DNA of 64,000 nt from Lachnospiraceae bacterium. GTDB lineage: Bacteria > Bacillota > Clostridia > Lachnospirales > Lachnospiraceae. The stretch's first letter is position 1; each line of letters starts with the position of its first letter. The notes under the pieces were generated by a model. That model was not told the DNA's origin and made no database searches. It was given only the letters and a program-made list of their open reading frames with translations. Positions 19,350 through 29,364 of the stretch are shown here, piece by piece. The position numbers and the translations under genes are program-made. Location of the stretch: the NCBI GenBank assembly GCA_910575555.1, contig CAJTFX010000006.1, positions 63,509 to 127,508 of the forward strand. Direction: 5' to 3'.

Positions 19350-21464
19350 TTGGCTGGAAGAGAATATCCATTAGAGAGAACCAGAAACATTGGTATTATG
19401 GCTCATATCGATGCAGGTAAGACCACCACGACAGAGCGTATTCTTTACTATACCGGTGTTAACTATAAGATTGGTGATACTCATGAAGGTACTGCGACCA
19501 TGGACTGGATGGAGCAGGAGCAGGAGAGAGGAATTACCATCACTTCAGCCGCTACAACATGTCACTGGACATTGCAGGAAAACTGCAAACCCAAAGAGGG
19601 TGCGTTAGAGCACCGTATCAATATTATTGATACTCCGGGACACGTTGACTTTACTGTTGAAGTGGAACGTTCACTCCGTGTATTGGATGGCGCCGTAGGC
19701 GTTTTCTGTGCAAAAGGCGGGGTAGAGCCTCAGTCTGAAAACGTATGGCGTCAGGCCGACACCTATAACGTACCGAGAATGGCATTTATCAATAAAATGG
19801 ACATTCTGGGCGCGGATTTTTACGGTGCAGTGGAGCAGATTAAGAAACGTTTGGGCAAGAATGCAATTTGCGTTCAGCTGCCCATTGGCAAGGAAGATGA
19901 TTTCAAGGGAATCATTGACTTGTTTGAAATGAAAGCTTACATCTACAATGATGATAAAGGCGACGATATTTCGATTGTTGAAATTCCGGACGACATGAAG
20001 GACGATGCAGAGCTGTATCGTACAGAGCTGGTAGAGAAAGTATGCGAACTGGATGACGATTTGATGATGGAGTACCTGGAAGGGGAAGAACCGTCTGTGG
20101 AAGCCATGAAAGCTGCTTTAAGAAAAGGAACCTGCGAGTGTGCGGCTGTTCCTGTATGCTGCGGTACTGCTTACCGGAATAAGGGCGTTCAGAAACTGCT
20201 GGATGCAGTCATCGAATATATGCCGTCTCCGGTAGATATCCCTGCTATTAAGGGAACAGACATGGAAGGCAATGAAGTGGAGAGACATTCTTCTGACGAA
20301 GAACCGTTCTCAGCGCTGGCATTTAAGATTATGACAGACCCATTCGTTGGGAAACTGGCATTCTTCCGTGTATATTCCGGTACTATGAACTCCGGTTCTT
20401 ATGTACTGAATGCTACCAAAGATAAAAAAGAGCGTGTGGGACGTATCCTTCAGATGCATGCCAACAAGAGAGCGGAGCTGGATAAAGTTTACTCCGGAGA
20501 TATTGCGGCAGCAGTAGGATTTAAGTTCACCGCAACAGGAGATACCATTTGTGATGACCAGCACCCGGTAATTCTGGAGTCCATGGAGTTCCCGGAACCG
20601 GTTATTGAGCTTGCAATTGAGCCAAAGACAAAAGCGGGTCAGGGCAAAATGGGTGAAGCTCTTGCAAAACTTGCAGAAGAAGACCCGACCTTCCGTGCGC
20701 ATACCAATGCAGAGACAGGACAGACAATTATTGCCGGTATGGGCGAGCTCCATCTGGAAATTATTGTAGACCGTCTGCTCCGCGAATTCAAAGTGGAGGC
20801 AAACGTAGGCGCGCCTCAGGTTGCTTATAAAGAGACATTTACCAAACCCATTGATCAGGAATACAAGTATGCAAAACAGTCCGGAGGACGCGGACAGTAT
20901 GGACATTGTAAAGTCAGATTTGAGCCGATGGACGCCAACGGCGAAGAGCTGTTCAAATTTGATTCCGAGGTTGTGGGCGGTGCGATTCCCAAGGAATACA
21001 TCCCGGCAGTCGGGGAAGGTATTGAGGAAGCTACCAAAGCCGGTATTCTGGCAGGCTTCCCGGTTGTAGGCGTTCACGCTACCGTGTATGACGGTTCCTA
21101 CCATGAAGTAGACTCTTCCGAAATGGCTTTCCATATTGCAGGTTCCATGGCATTCAAGGAGGCAATGAAGAAGGCAACTCCGGTATTGTTAGAGCCGATT
21201 ATGAAGGTGGAAGTAACTATGCCGGAAGAATATATGGGAGATGTTATCGGTGACATCAATTCCCGCCGCGGACGTATCGAAGGTATGGATGACCTGGGCG
21301 GCGGCAAGATTGTGCGGGCGTTCGTGCCTCTTGCAGAAATGTTCGGTTATTCCACAGATTTACGTTCCAGAACACAGGGACGCGGAAACTACTCCATGTT
21401 CTTTGAAAAATATGAGCAGGTTCCGAAAAATGTTCAGGAAAAAGTTATTACTGCCAAAGGCTAG
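19350..21464 (+). CDS. fusA: Elongation factor G
   Basis: A 704-residue translocation GTPase that starts at TTG 19350 with AGGAGG 8 bases before. G motifs: [14 protein letters not shown] (G1), DTPGHVDF (G3) and NKMD (G4). Domains II to V follow in normal order, with [20 protein letters not shown] near residue 650 and the [16 protein letters not shown] tail. It lies in the str operon between rpsG and tuf. TTG starts are unusual for such a strongly expressed gene, but the ribosome site is near perfect. Confidence 0.97.
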   Translation: MAGREYPLERTRNIGIMAHIDAGKTTTTERILYYTGVNYKIGDTHEGTATMDWMEQEQERGITITSAATTCHWTLQENCKPKEGALEHRINIIDTPGHVDFTVEVERSLRVLDGAVGVFCAKGGVEPQSENVWRQADTYNVPRMAFINKMDILGADFYGAVEQIKKRLGKNAICVQLPIGKEDDFKGIIDLFEMKAYIYNDDKGDDISIVEIPDDMKDDAELYRTELVEKVCELDDDLMMEYLEGEEPSVEAMKAALRKGTCECAAVPVCCGTAYRNKGVQKLLDAVIEYMPSPVDIPAIKGTDMEGNEVERHSSDEEPFSALAFKIMTDPFVGKLAFFRVYSGTMNSGSYVLNATKDKKERVGRILQMHANKRAELDKVYSGDIAAAVGFKFTATGDTICDDQHPVILESMEFPEPVIELAIEPKTKAGQGKMGEALAKLAEEDPTFRAHTNAETGQTIIAGMGELHLEIIVDRLLREFKVEANVGAPQVAYKETFTKPIDQEYKYAKQSGGRGQYGHCKVRFEPMDANGEELFKFDSEVVGGAIPKEYIPAVGEGIEEATKAGILAGFPVVGVHATVYDGSYHEVDSSEMAFHIAGSMAFKEAMKKATPVLLEPIMKVEVTMPEEYMGDVIGDINSRRGRIEGMDDLGGGKIVRAFVPLAEMFGYSTDLRSRTQGRGNYSMFFEKYEQVPKNVQEKVITAKG

Positions 21465-21534
21465 GAAAGTGCAGAAAACACTTGAAAATCCAATGATTAT
21501 CGAATATAATCATAGGTAGCTGATTCTAAAGCAA

Positions 21535-21598
21535 CCATTTCTGCAGTTGGGCGGAAATGGCCGTATCCAACAATCATTTCCGTATCAGCGCGGGAATG
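21535..21598 (+). other. Two tandem stem-loops between fusA and tuf
   Basis: CCATTTC (21535-21541) pairs with GAAATGG (21554-21560), and CATTTCC (21575-21581) with GGGAATG (21592-21598). Both hairpins share a similar stem, so they look duplicated. No T run follows. They could protect or modulate the tuf message. Confidence 0.45.
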
Positions 21599-21653
21599 GC
21601 TGCATCTAATAAGACAGCCCAGGAGGGCAGAAAATTAAGGAGGACGTTACAAA

Positions 21654-22841
21654 ATGGCTAAAGCTAAATTTGAAAGAAACAAACCACATTGCAATATCGG
21701 AACCATTGGTCACGTTGACCATGGCAAGACCACTTTAACAGCAGCAATTACCAAAGTATTATCTGAAAGAGTTGCTGGAAATGAAGCTACTGATTTCGAG
21801 AACATCGACAAAGCTCCGGAAGAAAGAGAAAGAGGTATCACCATCTCTACCGCTCACGTTGAGTATGAGACAGACAACAGACATTATGCACACGTTGATT
21901 GCCCGGGCCATGCTGACTATGTAAAGAACATGATCACTGGTGCTGCTCAGATGGACGGCGCTATCCTTGTAGTAGCTGCTACAGACGGAGTTATGGCTCA
22001 GACCAAAGAGCATATCCTTCTGTCCCGTCAGGTAGGCGTACCTTACATCGTTGTATTCATGAACAAATGCGACATGGTTGACGATGAAGAGCTGCTTGAA
22101 TTAGTAGAAATGGAAATTACTGAAATTCTGGAAGAGTATGAATTCACAGACTGCCCAATCATCAAAGGTTCTGCTTTGAAAGCTCTGGAAGATCCAAGCG
22201 GAGAATGGGGCGACAAGGTTATGGAACTGATGGCAGCAGTTGACGAGCATATTCCAGATCCTCAGCGTGCAACAGATCAGCCGTTCCTGATGCCTATTGA
22301 GGATATCTTCACAATTACAGGACGTGGAACCGTTGCTACCGGTAGAGTAGAGCGTGGTGTTCTGCATGTAAACGAAGAAGTTGAAATCGTTGGTATCAAA
22401 GAAGAGACCAAGAAAACGGTTGTAACCGGTATCGAAATGTTCCGTAAACTGTTAGACGAGGCTCAGGCTGGTGACAACATCGGCGCACTGCTTCGTGGTA
22501 TTCAGAGAACTGAAATCGAAAGAGGACAGGTTCTTGCAAAACCCGGTACAGTAACATGCCATACAAAGTTTACCGCTCAGGTTTACGTTTTGACAAAAGA
22601 TGAAGGTGGACGTCATACGCCGTTCTTCAACAACTACAGACCTCAGTTCTATTTCAGAACAACTGACGTAACAGGCGTTTGCAACCTGCCGGAAGGTACA
22701 GAAATGTGCATGCCTGGTGATAACGTAGAGATGAGCATCGAATTGATTCATCCGATCGCTATGGAGCAGGGTCTTACATTTGCTATCCGTGAGGGTGGTA
22801 GAACAGTTGGATCAGGCCGTGTGGCTACGATTGTTGAATAA
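21654..22841 (+). CDS. tuf: Elongation factor Tu
   Basis: A 395-residue EF-Tu with GHVDHGKTT (G1), DCPGHADY (G3) and NKCD (G4), and the C-terminal [17 protein letters not shown]. It delivers aminoacyl-tRNA to the ribosome. The last 54 bases are part of the 144-bp direct repeat that bounds the mobile element: the gene stays intact because the left junction restores the reading frame. A displaced copy of the same 3' end lies at 30265-30318. The gene is still the end of the str operon, with its own terminator inside the repeat. Confidence 0.97.
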   Translation: MAKAKFERNKPHCNIGTIGHVDHGKTTLTAAITKVLSERVAGNEATDFENIDKAPEERERGITISTAHVEYETDNRHYAHVDCPGHADYVKNMITGAAQMDGAILVVAATDGVMAQTKEHILLSRQVGVPYIVVFMNKCDMVDDEELLELVEMEITEILEEYEFTDCPIIKGSALKALEDPSGEWGDKVMELMAAVDEHIPDPQRATDQPFLMPIEDIFTITGRGTVATGRVERGVLHVNEEVEIVGIKEETKKTVVTGIEMFRKLLDEAQAGDNIGALLRGIQRTEIERGQVLAKPGTVTCHTKFTAQVYVLTKDEGGRHTPFFNNYRPQFYFRTTDVTGVCNLPEGTEMCMPGDNVEMSIELIHPIAMEQGLTFAIREGGRTVGSGRVATIVE

Positions 22842-22931
22842 TCAGTAAAGAGTTAGATTTTATGGGGCTTTCCGAGAAATCGGGAAGCCCTTTTTTCAAA
22901 CTTTGCAACAATGAAAAAGTGGAAAGTGGTG
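22788..22931 (+). repeat. attL: left 144-bp direct repeat (tuf 3' end plus terminator)
   Basis: Identical over 144 bases to 30265-30408. It covers the last 17 sense codons and the stop of tuf and 90 bases downstream including the terminator. The base before it (C versus T) and the base after it (C versus T) differ between copies. Confidence 0.95.
22865..22896 (+). terminator. tuf terminator
   Basis: GGGCTTTCCGA (22865-22875) pairs with TCGGGAAGCCC (22880-22890), then six T. An identical copy lies at 30342-30373 in the right repeat. Confidence 0.92.
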
Positions 22932-22984
22932 CCAAAACGGTGCCAAGAGATAAAGTTTTGAAGTATAGACTATTTTGGAAAGTA

Positions 22985-23020
22985 AAAAACACCCATACAC
23001 ATATGCGCATGAGTGTTTTT
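22985..23020. terminator. Bidirectional terminator at the left end of the element
   Basis: AAAAACACCCAT (22985-22996) pairs with ATGAGTGTTTTT (23009-23020) with one G-T pair; A and T flanks allow function on both strands. Confidence 0.65.
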
Positions 23021-23114
23021 CAGCCATAATCAATATGGCTATCTCTGTCTTAGTATATTACCACATTTACAAATTTATGACAAGGGTTTGCAGAAAATTT
23101 GTAAAAATAATTTA

Positions 23115-24125
23115 TTATAGAGTATCGAATTTATGGTACTCAATTTTTGATTTTGGTAAAATGATTAAGGTATCAAGAATATTCAAATTTTTTATTCCCA
23201 TTTGACCTCTGACATTATCAAAAGCATTTGGTTGTAGGGTGTTTTGCAATTCTACTAACATGTTTTTTAATTCAGTAATCATAGGTGTAAATTCTTCTTT
23301 TGGAAGATAATATTTAAAGTAAACAAGAAGGTCGAAAATATTTTTTTCGGTACATCGACTATATGATGCGGGAAGTTGTGTATAATAAGGATCTAAAATG
23401 CGTCCGCTCGCAGAGTTATTCCGAACCTGAGTTTGGTGGATACAATAAACACGTTCGTTGTGTGCACAAGAGTTTCGGACTCTTCGTAACCAATGTAAAC
23501 TACCAATTAATAGTTTTACATTGGGCAAATTATTATTGTCATACATAGAATATAATTTGCAAATAGCATGAGTTACATTTACTTTACTATTGCGAAGAAC
23601 ATCAATAAAAGTGGAAAAATTTACAACCTTTATCATAATCCATGTTGGAATTTGTTCATGATTATTCATATAAAATTGTACATATTCTGATTTGCTCTTG
23701 CTTAATTCAGAATAAGCAGATGAGATGGTGCTCATTTTAGATTGCAAAGTGGCATCGAGGGAATATGCGCTTGTTTCATACCACGGTATTTTTCCATTAT
23801 CATTACATTGGTCAAATTTGTAACCAGTTAATGTTCTTGCTTCTTCTTCGACTTGTGTAATATATTTGAGTAAAAATAATCTTAATGATTCATCAAATTT
23901 TTTTAGGCTATTAATTTGACTTAAGTTTGTATTTGGAAAATAGATGTGATTTCCAGAAACATCCGTGCCACAAGTAAAAGGCATCTTGTAACCATTAATC
24001 ATATTAAAATACCCAGAACGTACCAGAGATGTTTTGTGTGGGGTTCCATTACAAACAATCCCTTTATCTGTGCGAAGTTTTTTCATTTGTTGATTATAAG
24101 TTAGAAAAGATTTATCGCTTGCCAT
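23115..24125 (-). CDS. Abi_2 (AbiD/AbiF-type) abortive-infection protein
   Basis: A 336-residue protein starting behind AAGGAGATATACTA on the minus strand. It has the Abi_2 layout: TYNQQMKKLRTDKGIVCNGT, then RSGYFNMINGYKMPF near residue 40, then a run of hydrophobic helices (SLRLFLLKYITQVEEEARTL), and a C-terminal region with LRRVRNSCAHNERVY, the RxxxxH-like motif that marks HEPN-fold RNases. Abi_2 proteins are reported in phage exclusion. Being the outermost cargo next to attL is typical for a defence gene. Low GC relative to the chromosome supports transfer. Confidence 0.8.
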   Translation of the reverse strand: MASDKSFLTYNQQMKKLRTDKGIVCNGTPHKTSLVRSGYFNMINGYKMPFTCGTDVSGNHIYFPNTNLSQINSLKKFDESLRLFLLKYITQVEEEARTLTGYKFDQCNDNGKIPWYETSAYSLDATLQSKMSTISSAYSELSKSKSEYVQFYMNNHEQIPTWIMIKVVNFSTFIDVLRNSKVNVTHAICKLYSMYDNNNLPNVKLLIGSLHWLRRVRNSCAHNERVYCIHQTQVRNNSASGRILDPYYTQLPASYSRCTEKNIFDLLVYFKYYLPKEEFTPMITELKNMLVELQNTLQPNAFDNVRGQMGIKNLNILDTLIILPKSKIEYHKFDTL

Positions 24126-24187
24126 TTAGTATATCTCCTTGTAGCATATATCTGTAACATGTATATAATAACATTTTAAGGATGAAA

Positions 24188-24670
24188 TTACCATCCTCTA
24201 ATCTGTTTAACCTGTTCTGCCCGTTTTTTGTCTTTGTGGTACTGCAACTTAAACTGTATCGTTTCCACTACTTCCTTTCTTGCTTCATCGTCTAGCTGAT
24301 AAAATGAAGTCAACAGGTTATCCACATCGGGCATACTGTTTTTTCCAAACAGATACATAAGCGGATATAGTGAATTTTTTAAATATACCTTTACCCGGTT
24401 TCCGTCAAGAGCCCCATTCAGTCCATCGGGGAGCGTAGGATATATTTCTTCTTCAGTAATAGTGCCGGAGAACGGACTGGCGGCGCATATCTCATTCACA
24501 TCAATTTCTAATTCATTTGCCAGCCGTAAAGCAAAGTCAAATCGGATATTGGAATCCTTTTGAATAATAGAATATAGTGTTGTAGCACTAATTCCCGTAG
24601 CCTTTGCAATCTGACGGACATTTGTATTCTTACTATCAAGTATTTCTTTCAGCTTCTTTCCATCACCCAT
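24188..24670 (-). CDS. XRE-family repressor of the element
   Basis: A 160-residue protein starting behind AGGAGGTCACT. Residues 5-60 form an HTH_XRE domain (LKEILDSKNTNVRQIAKATG, then ISATTLYSIIQKDSNIRFD). The rest is a helical C-terminal part that may dimerise. It is transcribed away from xis-int, and the intergenic region holds two perfect 13-bp palindromes, so it probably represses both itself and the xis/int promoter. No protease or SOS cleavage site is visible. Confidence 0.8.
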   Translation of the reverse strand: MGDGKKLKEILDSKNTNVRQIAKATGISATTLYSIIQKDSNIRFDFALRLANELEIDVNEICAASPFSGTITEEEIYPTLPDGLNGALDGNRVKVYLKNSLYPLMYLFGKNSMPDVDNLLTSFYQLDDEARKEVVETIQFKLQYHKDKKRAEQVKQIRGW

Positions 24671-24779
24671 AGTGACCTCCTATTTTCATATGTTGAATAA
24701 TTACGAAAAACATAAATCTTATTAATTATCATACCACATATACGAAAAACATAAAAGAGAAAAATAGAAAAAATGTAAA

Positions 24780-24858
24780 TACGAAGTTCGTAAAAATATT
24801 TTTACGAAGTGTTGACATTATATGTATAAGGTGATAATATGAATATACGAAATTCGTA
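24780..24858 (+). promoter_or_regulatory. Paired palindromic operators between repressor and xis
   Basis: TACGAAGTTCGTA (24780-24792) and TACGAAATTCGTA (24846-24858) are perfect palindromes differing only at the centre. A half site TACGAAG lies at 24803-24809. They bracket the xis promoter, TTGACA (24812-24817) with TAATAT (24835-24840) at 17-base spacing. Confidence 0.75.
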
Positions 24859-24916
24859 CAGATATAAAATACAAATATTGTAATGAGTTTCTAAAAGGGG
24901 AAAGGAGGACAAACGT

Positions 24917-25111
24917 GTGGCAAACTACCGTTATATGATGAGTGCGGAAGATATAGCCAAAGAGTTAAATTGTTCAAAATCTCATGCCTACAAGATTGTA
25001 AAAGAACTGAACAGGGAACTTGCAGGACAGGGGTATATTACAATGGCAGGACGTATTCCGAGGGCGTTTTGGGCAAAGAAAATGTACGGTTATGAGTTAT
25101 CAATAAGCTAA
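24917..25111 (+). CDS. Small excisionase-like DNA-binding protein
   Basis: A 64-residue protein starting at GTG 24917 with AAAGGAGG upstream. It holds one winged-helix/MerR-like reading head (MSAEDIAKELNCSKSHAYKI) and basic wing residues. It lies 18 bases upstream of the integrase, the usual place of xis in Tn916-like modules, and would bend att DNA to favour excision. A simple transcription factor is the alternative. Confidence 0.7.
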   Translation: MANYRYMMSAEDIAKELNCSKSHAYKIVKELNRELAGQGYITMAGRIPRAFWAKKMYGYELSIS

Positions 25112-25129
25112 GGAAAGGAGCGTGACAGT

Positions 25130-26206
25130 ATGGCTTATAAGGAGAAAGACACAAAAAAGTGGTCGGCGCAATGGTTTGAAACAACGGCAAAAGGAGAGAA
25201 GAAAAAGCGGAGAAAGAGGGGATTTGAAACAAAAAGAGAAGCGTTAGAGTATGAGCGGCAAAAGAAATTGAGCAGTAGCCGAAGCATGGATATGAAGTTG
25301 AGCGAATTTATGGAGGTCTATTTTGAGGATAAGCAGAATGAGTTAAAAGACCGCACCATGAAGAATAAACGGTATATGATGGAGCAACACATTATTCCGT
25401 ATTTTGGCGAACAGATGTTAAGTGAGATTACCGCTTCACAAATTATACAGTGGCAGAACGAAATGCAGACAAAGGGATTTTCGGAAAGCTATTTGAGAAT
25501 GATACAAAATCAGTTGACTTGTATATTTACTCATGCGTCACGCATTTATGATTTGCACACAAATCCGTGTAAGAAAGTGAAGCGTATGGGAAATTCCGAT
25601 TCAAGAAGTTTGGACTTTTGGACAACAGAGGAATATCAGCGATTTATTCAGACGATTGAGCCGGGAACACGATATTATTTAATCTTTGAAATCCTCTTTT
25701 GGACGGGCTGTAGGATTGGCGAATTATTAGCTTTGACAAAAGGCGATATAAGTATTGAAAATAATCAAATCAGCATTACCAAAACTTATTATCGCACTGG
25801 CAGGCAGGACGTTATTACAGAACCGAAAACAAAGCAGTCGGCAAGAACCATTGAAATCCCGGAGTTTTTGAAAAAGGAGATGAAAGACTTTATTGACGGT
25901 CATTATGGTATGCCGGACGATGAAAGACTTTTCCCAATCGTGCAGGAAGCGGTACAGCATAAGATGAAACGCCAAATAGAAAAAGCCGGAGTGAAGAATA
26001 TCCGGGTACATGACCTTAGACATTCTCATGTGGCGTACTTAATCAATAAGGGTATAGAACCGCTGTTGATAAAAGAGAGGGTAGGACACAAGGATATTCG
26101 CATTACATTGAATACCTACGGACATTTATATCCTAATCAGCAACGGAGAGTGGCAGACTTACTTGACAACGAAAAAGGAAATAGCCCCGACAGCGGCAAC
26201 TGTTAG
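25130..26206 (+). CDS. int: Tyrosine integrase (Tn916 type)
   Basis: A 358-residue recombinase. Residues 1-50 form an arm-binding domain, 55-150 the SAM-like core-binding domain, and 165-345 the catalytic domain with R195 (TGCRIGE), H294 and R297 (HDLRHSH), H320 (GHKD) and the nucleophile Y330 (NTYGHLYP). All catalytic residues I can check are present, so the enzyme looks active. It would recombine the att core within the tuf 3' end. A hairpin terminator follows. Confidence 0.93.
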   Translation: MAYKEKDTKKWSAQWFETTAKGEKKKRRKRGFETKREALEYERQKKLSSSRSMDMKLSEFMEVYFEDKQNELKDRTMKNKRYMMEQHIIPYFGEQMLSEITASQIIQWQNEMQTKGFSESYLRMIQNQLTCIFTHASRIYDLHTNPCKKVKRMGNSDSRSLDFWTTEEYQRFIQTIEPGTRYYLIFEILFWTGCRIGELLALTKGDISIENNQISITKTYYRTGRQDVITEPKTKQSARTIEIPEFLKKEMKDFIDGHYGMPDDERLFPIVQEAVQHKMKRQIEKAGVKNIRVHDLRHSHVAYLINKGIEPLLIKERVGHKDIRITLNTYGHLYPNQQRRVADLLDNEKGNSPDSGNC

Positions 26207-26222
26207 GGCTGTGATAACTGGA

Positions 26223-26271
26223 AAACCTCTGTTATCAGTACTCACAATACAAGTATAGCAGAGGTTTCTTT
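26223..26271 (+). terminator. Terminator after integrase
   Basis: AAACCTCTG (26223-26231) pairs with CAGAGGTTT (26259-26267), followed by CTTTC. Confidence 0.65.
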
Positions 26272-26304
26272 CACTGACAACGATTTTCAGAAATGGAGGG
26301 CATT

Positions 26305-27285
26305 ATGGAAGAAACAAAAACAGAATTGCAGTTGATTAAATTGTCGGAGATACAGTCGCAGGAAGTTTCTTGGCTTTGGTTTCCGTTTATCCCTTATGGC
26401 AAACTGACTATTGTGCAAGGCGATCCGGGCGATGGAAAGACAACATTTGTACTGAATATAGCGGCGAAGCTGTCAAAGGGAGAGGGATTAGACAGTGAAA
26501 TGAAACTGACAGAGCCTTTGAGTGTAATTTATCAGAGTGCGGAGGACGGTCTTGCCGATACGGTAAAGCCACGGTTAGAACAGGCGGGGGGGGCAGACTG
26601 TGAGAAAATCTCTGTCATTGACGAAAGGATAAAATCACTTTCTATGATAGATATACGGCTGGAAGATGCTGTTATAAAGACAGGCGCAAAGCTGCTGATT
26701 TTAGACCCGATACAAGCCTATTTGGGCGGCGGTATGGATATGAACCGGGCGAATGAAGCAAGGGATATGACAAAGAAACTGGCGGCACTGGCAGAGAAAT
26801 ACCAGTGTGCGATTGTCCTTGTCGGGCATATGAACAAAGCGGCAGGGAATAAGGCGGCATACCGGGGAATGGGTTCGATTGATTTCTTTGCAGTTGCAAG
26901 AAGCGTTCTGTTGGTTGGCAGGGTAGAGGGAGAAGAAAATATAAGGGCTGTGGTACAGATAAAAAATAACCTTGCGGCGTTCGGACACCCGAAAGCATTT
27001 GCACTGTCGGAGAACGGTTTTCAATGGCTAGGGGATTATGAGATTACTGCTGATGAAGTCTTAGGCGGCATTGCTCCCAAAGCAAATAAAATGGAACAAG
27101 CGAAACGGTTACTCCGGGAACTGGCAGAAACAAACAATGCCATACAAAGCAATGAGATTTTCGGTCTTGCAGACGAACAGGGCATATCGAAGCGGACACT
27201 GGAAAATGCGAAGAAAGAGTTGGGTGTCCGGGCGAAGCGGATAAACAACACATGGTATTGGGAACTGGATAAAATCAGACAGTGA
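26305..27285 (+). CDS. AAA-family ATPase (RepA/RecA-like helicase type)
   Basis: A 326-residue protein. I prefer the ATG at 26305 because GGAGGG at 26295-26300 precedes it; ATG 26293 overlaps that site. Walker A is GDPGDGKTTF near residue 39 and Walker B is KLLILDPIQAYLGGG near 132, the AAA_25/RepA-like hexameric helicase pattern. A C-terminal winged-helix part follows (NAIQSNEIFGLADEQGISKR). Proteins of this kind replicate plasmids or the circular form of mobilizable elements. It lies just upstream of the probable oriT and relaxase. Confidence 0.8.
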   Translation: MEETKTELQLIKLSEIQSQEVSWLWFPFIPYGKLTIVQGDPGDGKTTFVLNIAAKLSKGEGLDSEMKLTEPLSVIYQSAEDGLADTVKPRLEQAGGADCEKISVIDERIKSLSMIDIRLEDAVIKTGAKLLILDPIQAYLGGGMDMNRANEARDMTKKLAALAEKYQCAIVLVGHMNKAAGNKAAYRGMGSIDFFAVARSVLLVGRVEGEENIRAVVQIKNNLAAFGHPKAFALSENGFQWLGDYEITADEVLGGIAPKANKMEQAKRLLRELAETNNAIQSNEIFGLADEQGISKRTLENAKKELGVRAKRINNTWYWELDKIRQ

Positions 27286-27619
27286 CGGAGAAAGGTAACA
27301 GCGCAACAATGTAGGGTATTAGAATTTTGCAGTCTTGGAATTGCGTTCTTGAAGATTGCAAGGTTGTAAAAATTATAGACATTGCAATGTTGCGCTGTTG
27401 GGGGAAAGCTGAAAAGCGGCGGTATCAAGGCGGCGAAAAGCCGCCCACCGTCCGAAGGACGGAAAAGCCCCCGGCAAGGCGCAAAACCCGCTTGCGGGTT
27501 GCATTTTTGTTGGCGTAGCTGACAAAAGTGCTTTTGCGTTACTTTACTTTCGCAGAAAGTAACAAAGGCTATGAGCCGTATCCGGCGCTTATTACCCGAT
27601 AGCGAGAAAGGAAAATTTA
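27286..27619 (+). other. Hairpin-rich region upstream of relaxase, candidate oriT
   Basis: A 334-base non-coding stretch with several hairpins. AACAGCGCAACA (27297-27308) is matched by TGTTGCGCTGTT (27388-27399). GGCGGCGAAAAGCCGCC, CCGTCCGAAGGACGG and ACCCGCTTGCGGGT form short hairpins between 27429 and 27500. TTACTTT (27544-27550) pairs with AAAGTAA (27556-27562). Its place directly before a MobV relaxase makes an origin of transfer the leading guess; the nick site cannot be assigned. Confidence 0.55.
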
Positions 27620-28990
27620 TTGAAACGGACAATCAGTGTTATGACAGGGAAAGGCTCTGTCAACCACAACAGCAGAAAATTCCATGCAAAGAACACTGAC
27701 CCGGAGCGGAGTTGTCTGAACGTGAAATACTGCAATGAGAATATCAAAGATGTATACCATGAATTATTTGATGAAGCACTCGCCCGATACAATGAAAAGC
27801 AGACCAGAAGTGACCGCCGGATTGATGATTATTATGAGAAAATCTGTTCCGGCAAACAGGAAAAGCCGTTCCATGAGATTATTTTACAAATCGGGAATAA
27901 AGACGATATGGGAGCAAAGACAGAGGACGGACAGCTTGCGGCAAAAATACTTGATAAATATATGCAGGACTTCCAACAGCGCAATCCTACATTGAGAGTT
28001 TTCTCTGATTATCTCCACATGGACGAAGCAACGCCACATCTGCATATAGATTTTATACCCTATACGACTGGAAGCAAGCGGGGGCTTGAAACAAGGGTAT
28101 CATTAAAAAAGGCACTGGCAGAACTTGGCTTTAAAGGCGGCACAAGGAGCGAAACAGAGCGTAACCAGTGGGTAGCGGCAGAAAAGGAACGGCTTGCGGA
28201 GATTATGTTACAACATGGTATTGAGTGGGAGAAAAAGGGAACACATGAGAAGCATTTATCTGTTTTGGATTTTGAGAAAAAGGAGCGACAGAAAGAGGTT
28301 GCGGAACTGGAACAGACAATCTCCGGCAGTAAAAAGGAATTATCCAATATTCTTCATCAGCAGATAGCGGCAGGACAGGAAACGGAGCAGATACGGAAAG
28401 AGGGCGAAACAATCCGGCAGGAAGTATCAGAACTTTCCGCTACAAATCTTCTTTTGAAAGAGCAGACGGAAACACTGGCAGAGGATAAGGAAAAGTTGCT
28501 GTCTGAAAATGAAAAATTGGAGAAACAGCAGAAAAAGTTACAGCAGGAAATCAATAAAATGGTACAGTCAAAAGAGGTTATGGAGCGCAATATTCACGCC
28601 TATGATGAAGATGTGAGATGGCAGTTGGCAGAGCCGGGAGCATTGATGAGCGCAAAGGCATACCGGGATAAAAAGGCTTTACCGCTTGTGGAGAAATTGA
28701 AAGAAGTAGTAAAAAATCTGACTATCAAATGCGTACAGCTTGCAGAACAAAGCAAGAAGCTGACCGCCAAAGTGGACGGACAACAGAAACAGATTAGCCG
28801 CTTGACGGATAAGGTTATGGAGCAGAGTGACACCATAGACCGATTGCAGGAAAAAGCGACTGATTTAGGACGTTTGGAGCGTCATTTAGGCAGAGAGCAG
28901 GTGCAGTTGATAGTAGAACGGTCAAAGGCAATAGAACAGGCAGAACAGGCAATTAAACGTCCGAAATGTGCCTTTGAATTGAGCCGATAG
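27620..28990 (+). CDS. MobV-family relaxase (plasmid recombination/mobilization)
   Basis: A 456-residue protein starting at TTG 27620 behind GAAAGGAA. The N-terminal relaxase domain (residues 1-200) has SVMTGKGSVNHNSRKF and the metal-binding histidine motif HMDEATPHLH at 133-142, matching HxDExTPHxH of MobM/Pre proteins. Residues about 215-330 are a long coiled coil (KLLSENEKLEKQQKKLQQEI). MobV relaxases nick at oriT and lead the strand into a recipient using another element's secretion system. No such system is in this window. Confidence 0.9.
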   Translation: MKRTISVMTGKGSVNHNSRKFHAKNTDPERSCLNVKYCNENIKDVYHELFDEALARYNEKQTRSDRRIDDYYEKICSGKQEKPFHEIILQIGNKDDMGAKTEDGQLAAKILDKYMQDFQQRNPTLRVFSDYLHMDEATPHLHIDFIPYTTGSKRGLETRVSLKKALAELGFKGGTRSETERNQWVAAEKERLAEIMLQHGIEWEKKGTHEKHLSVLDFEKKERQKEVAELEQTISGSKKELSNILHQQIAAGQETEQIRKEGETIRQEVSELSATNLLLKEQTETLAEDKEKLLSENEKLEKQQKKLQQEINKMVQSKEVMERNIHAYDEDVRWQLAEPGALMSAKAYRDKKALPLVEKLKEVVKNLTIKCVQLAEQSKKLTAKVDGQQKQISRLTDKVMEQSDTIDRLQEKATDLGRLERHLGREQVQLIVERSKAIEQAEQAIKRPKCAFELSR

Positions 28991-29009
28991 GAAAGGGGGA
29001 TTGATAGGT

Positions 29010-29324
29010 ATGACCGATATGGAAAAGAAAGTTATGATACGGCTGTGTGCTAAAATCGTAGCAGATACAGACCTTTACGAAACAGATAAGGAAGTGCAAA
29101 ATCTGATAGACTGGGTGTGCCTGTCGGAGCAGATAAAGGAGAACAACAATACAATCCGCAATCTGACCGGGGAATATAAAAAGATAGAGCCGGATTGCCG
29201 GGAGGGAGTGCGGGCGCAGTTGGAGCGCATGAAAGAACTCTGTAAAGAGCGGAACAATCTTTATGAAAAACAGAACGACTTGAAAGGGCAGAAACAGCAG
29301 ATAGAGAGGGCATTGGAGAGATAA
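29010..29324 (+). CDS. Small helical protein downstream of relaxase
   Basis: A 104-residue soluble protein. ATG 29010 is placed 10 bases after AGGGGG, better than the TTG at 29001. It is charged and all-helical with a coiled-coil C-terminal half (ERMKELCKERNNLYEKQNDL). It lies 19 bases after the relaxase, so it may be a mobilization accessory protein; I recognise no named domain. Confidence 0.6.
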   Translation: MTDMEKKVMIRLCAKIVADTDLYETDKEVQNLIDWVCLSEQIKENNNTIRNLTGEYKKIEPDCREGVRAQLERMKELCKERNNLYEKQNDLKGQKQQIERALER

Positions 29325-29364
29325 AAAATGTGGGACATGGCGACTGCTGTGTCCCTTATTTTTG

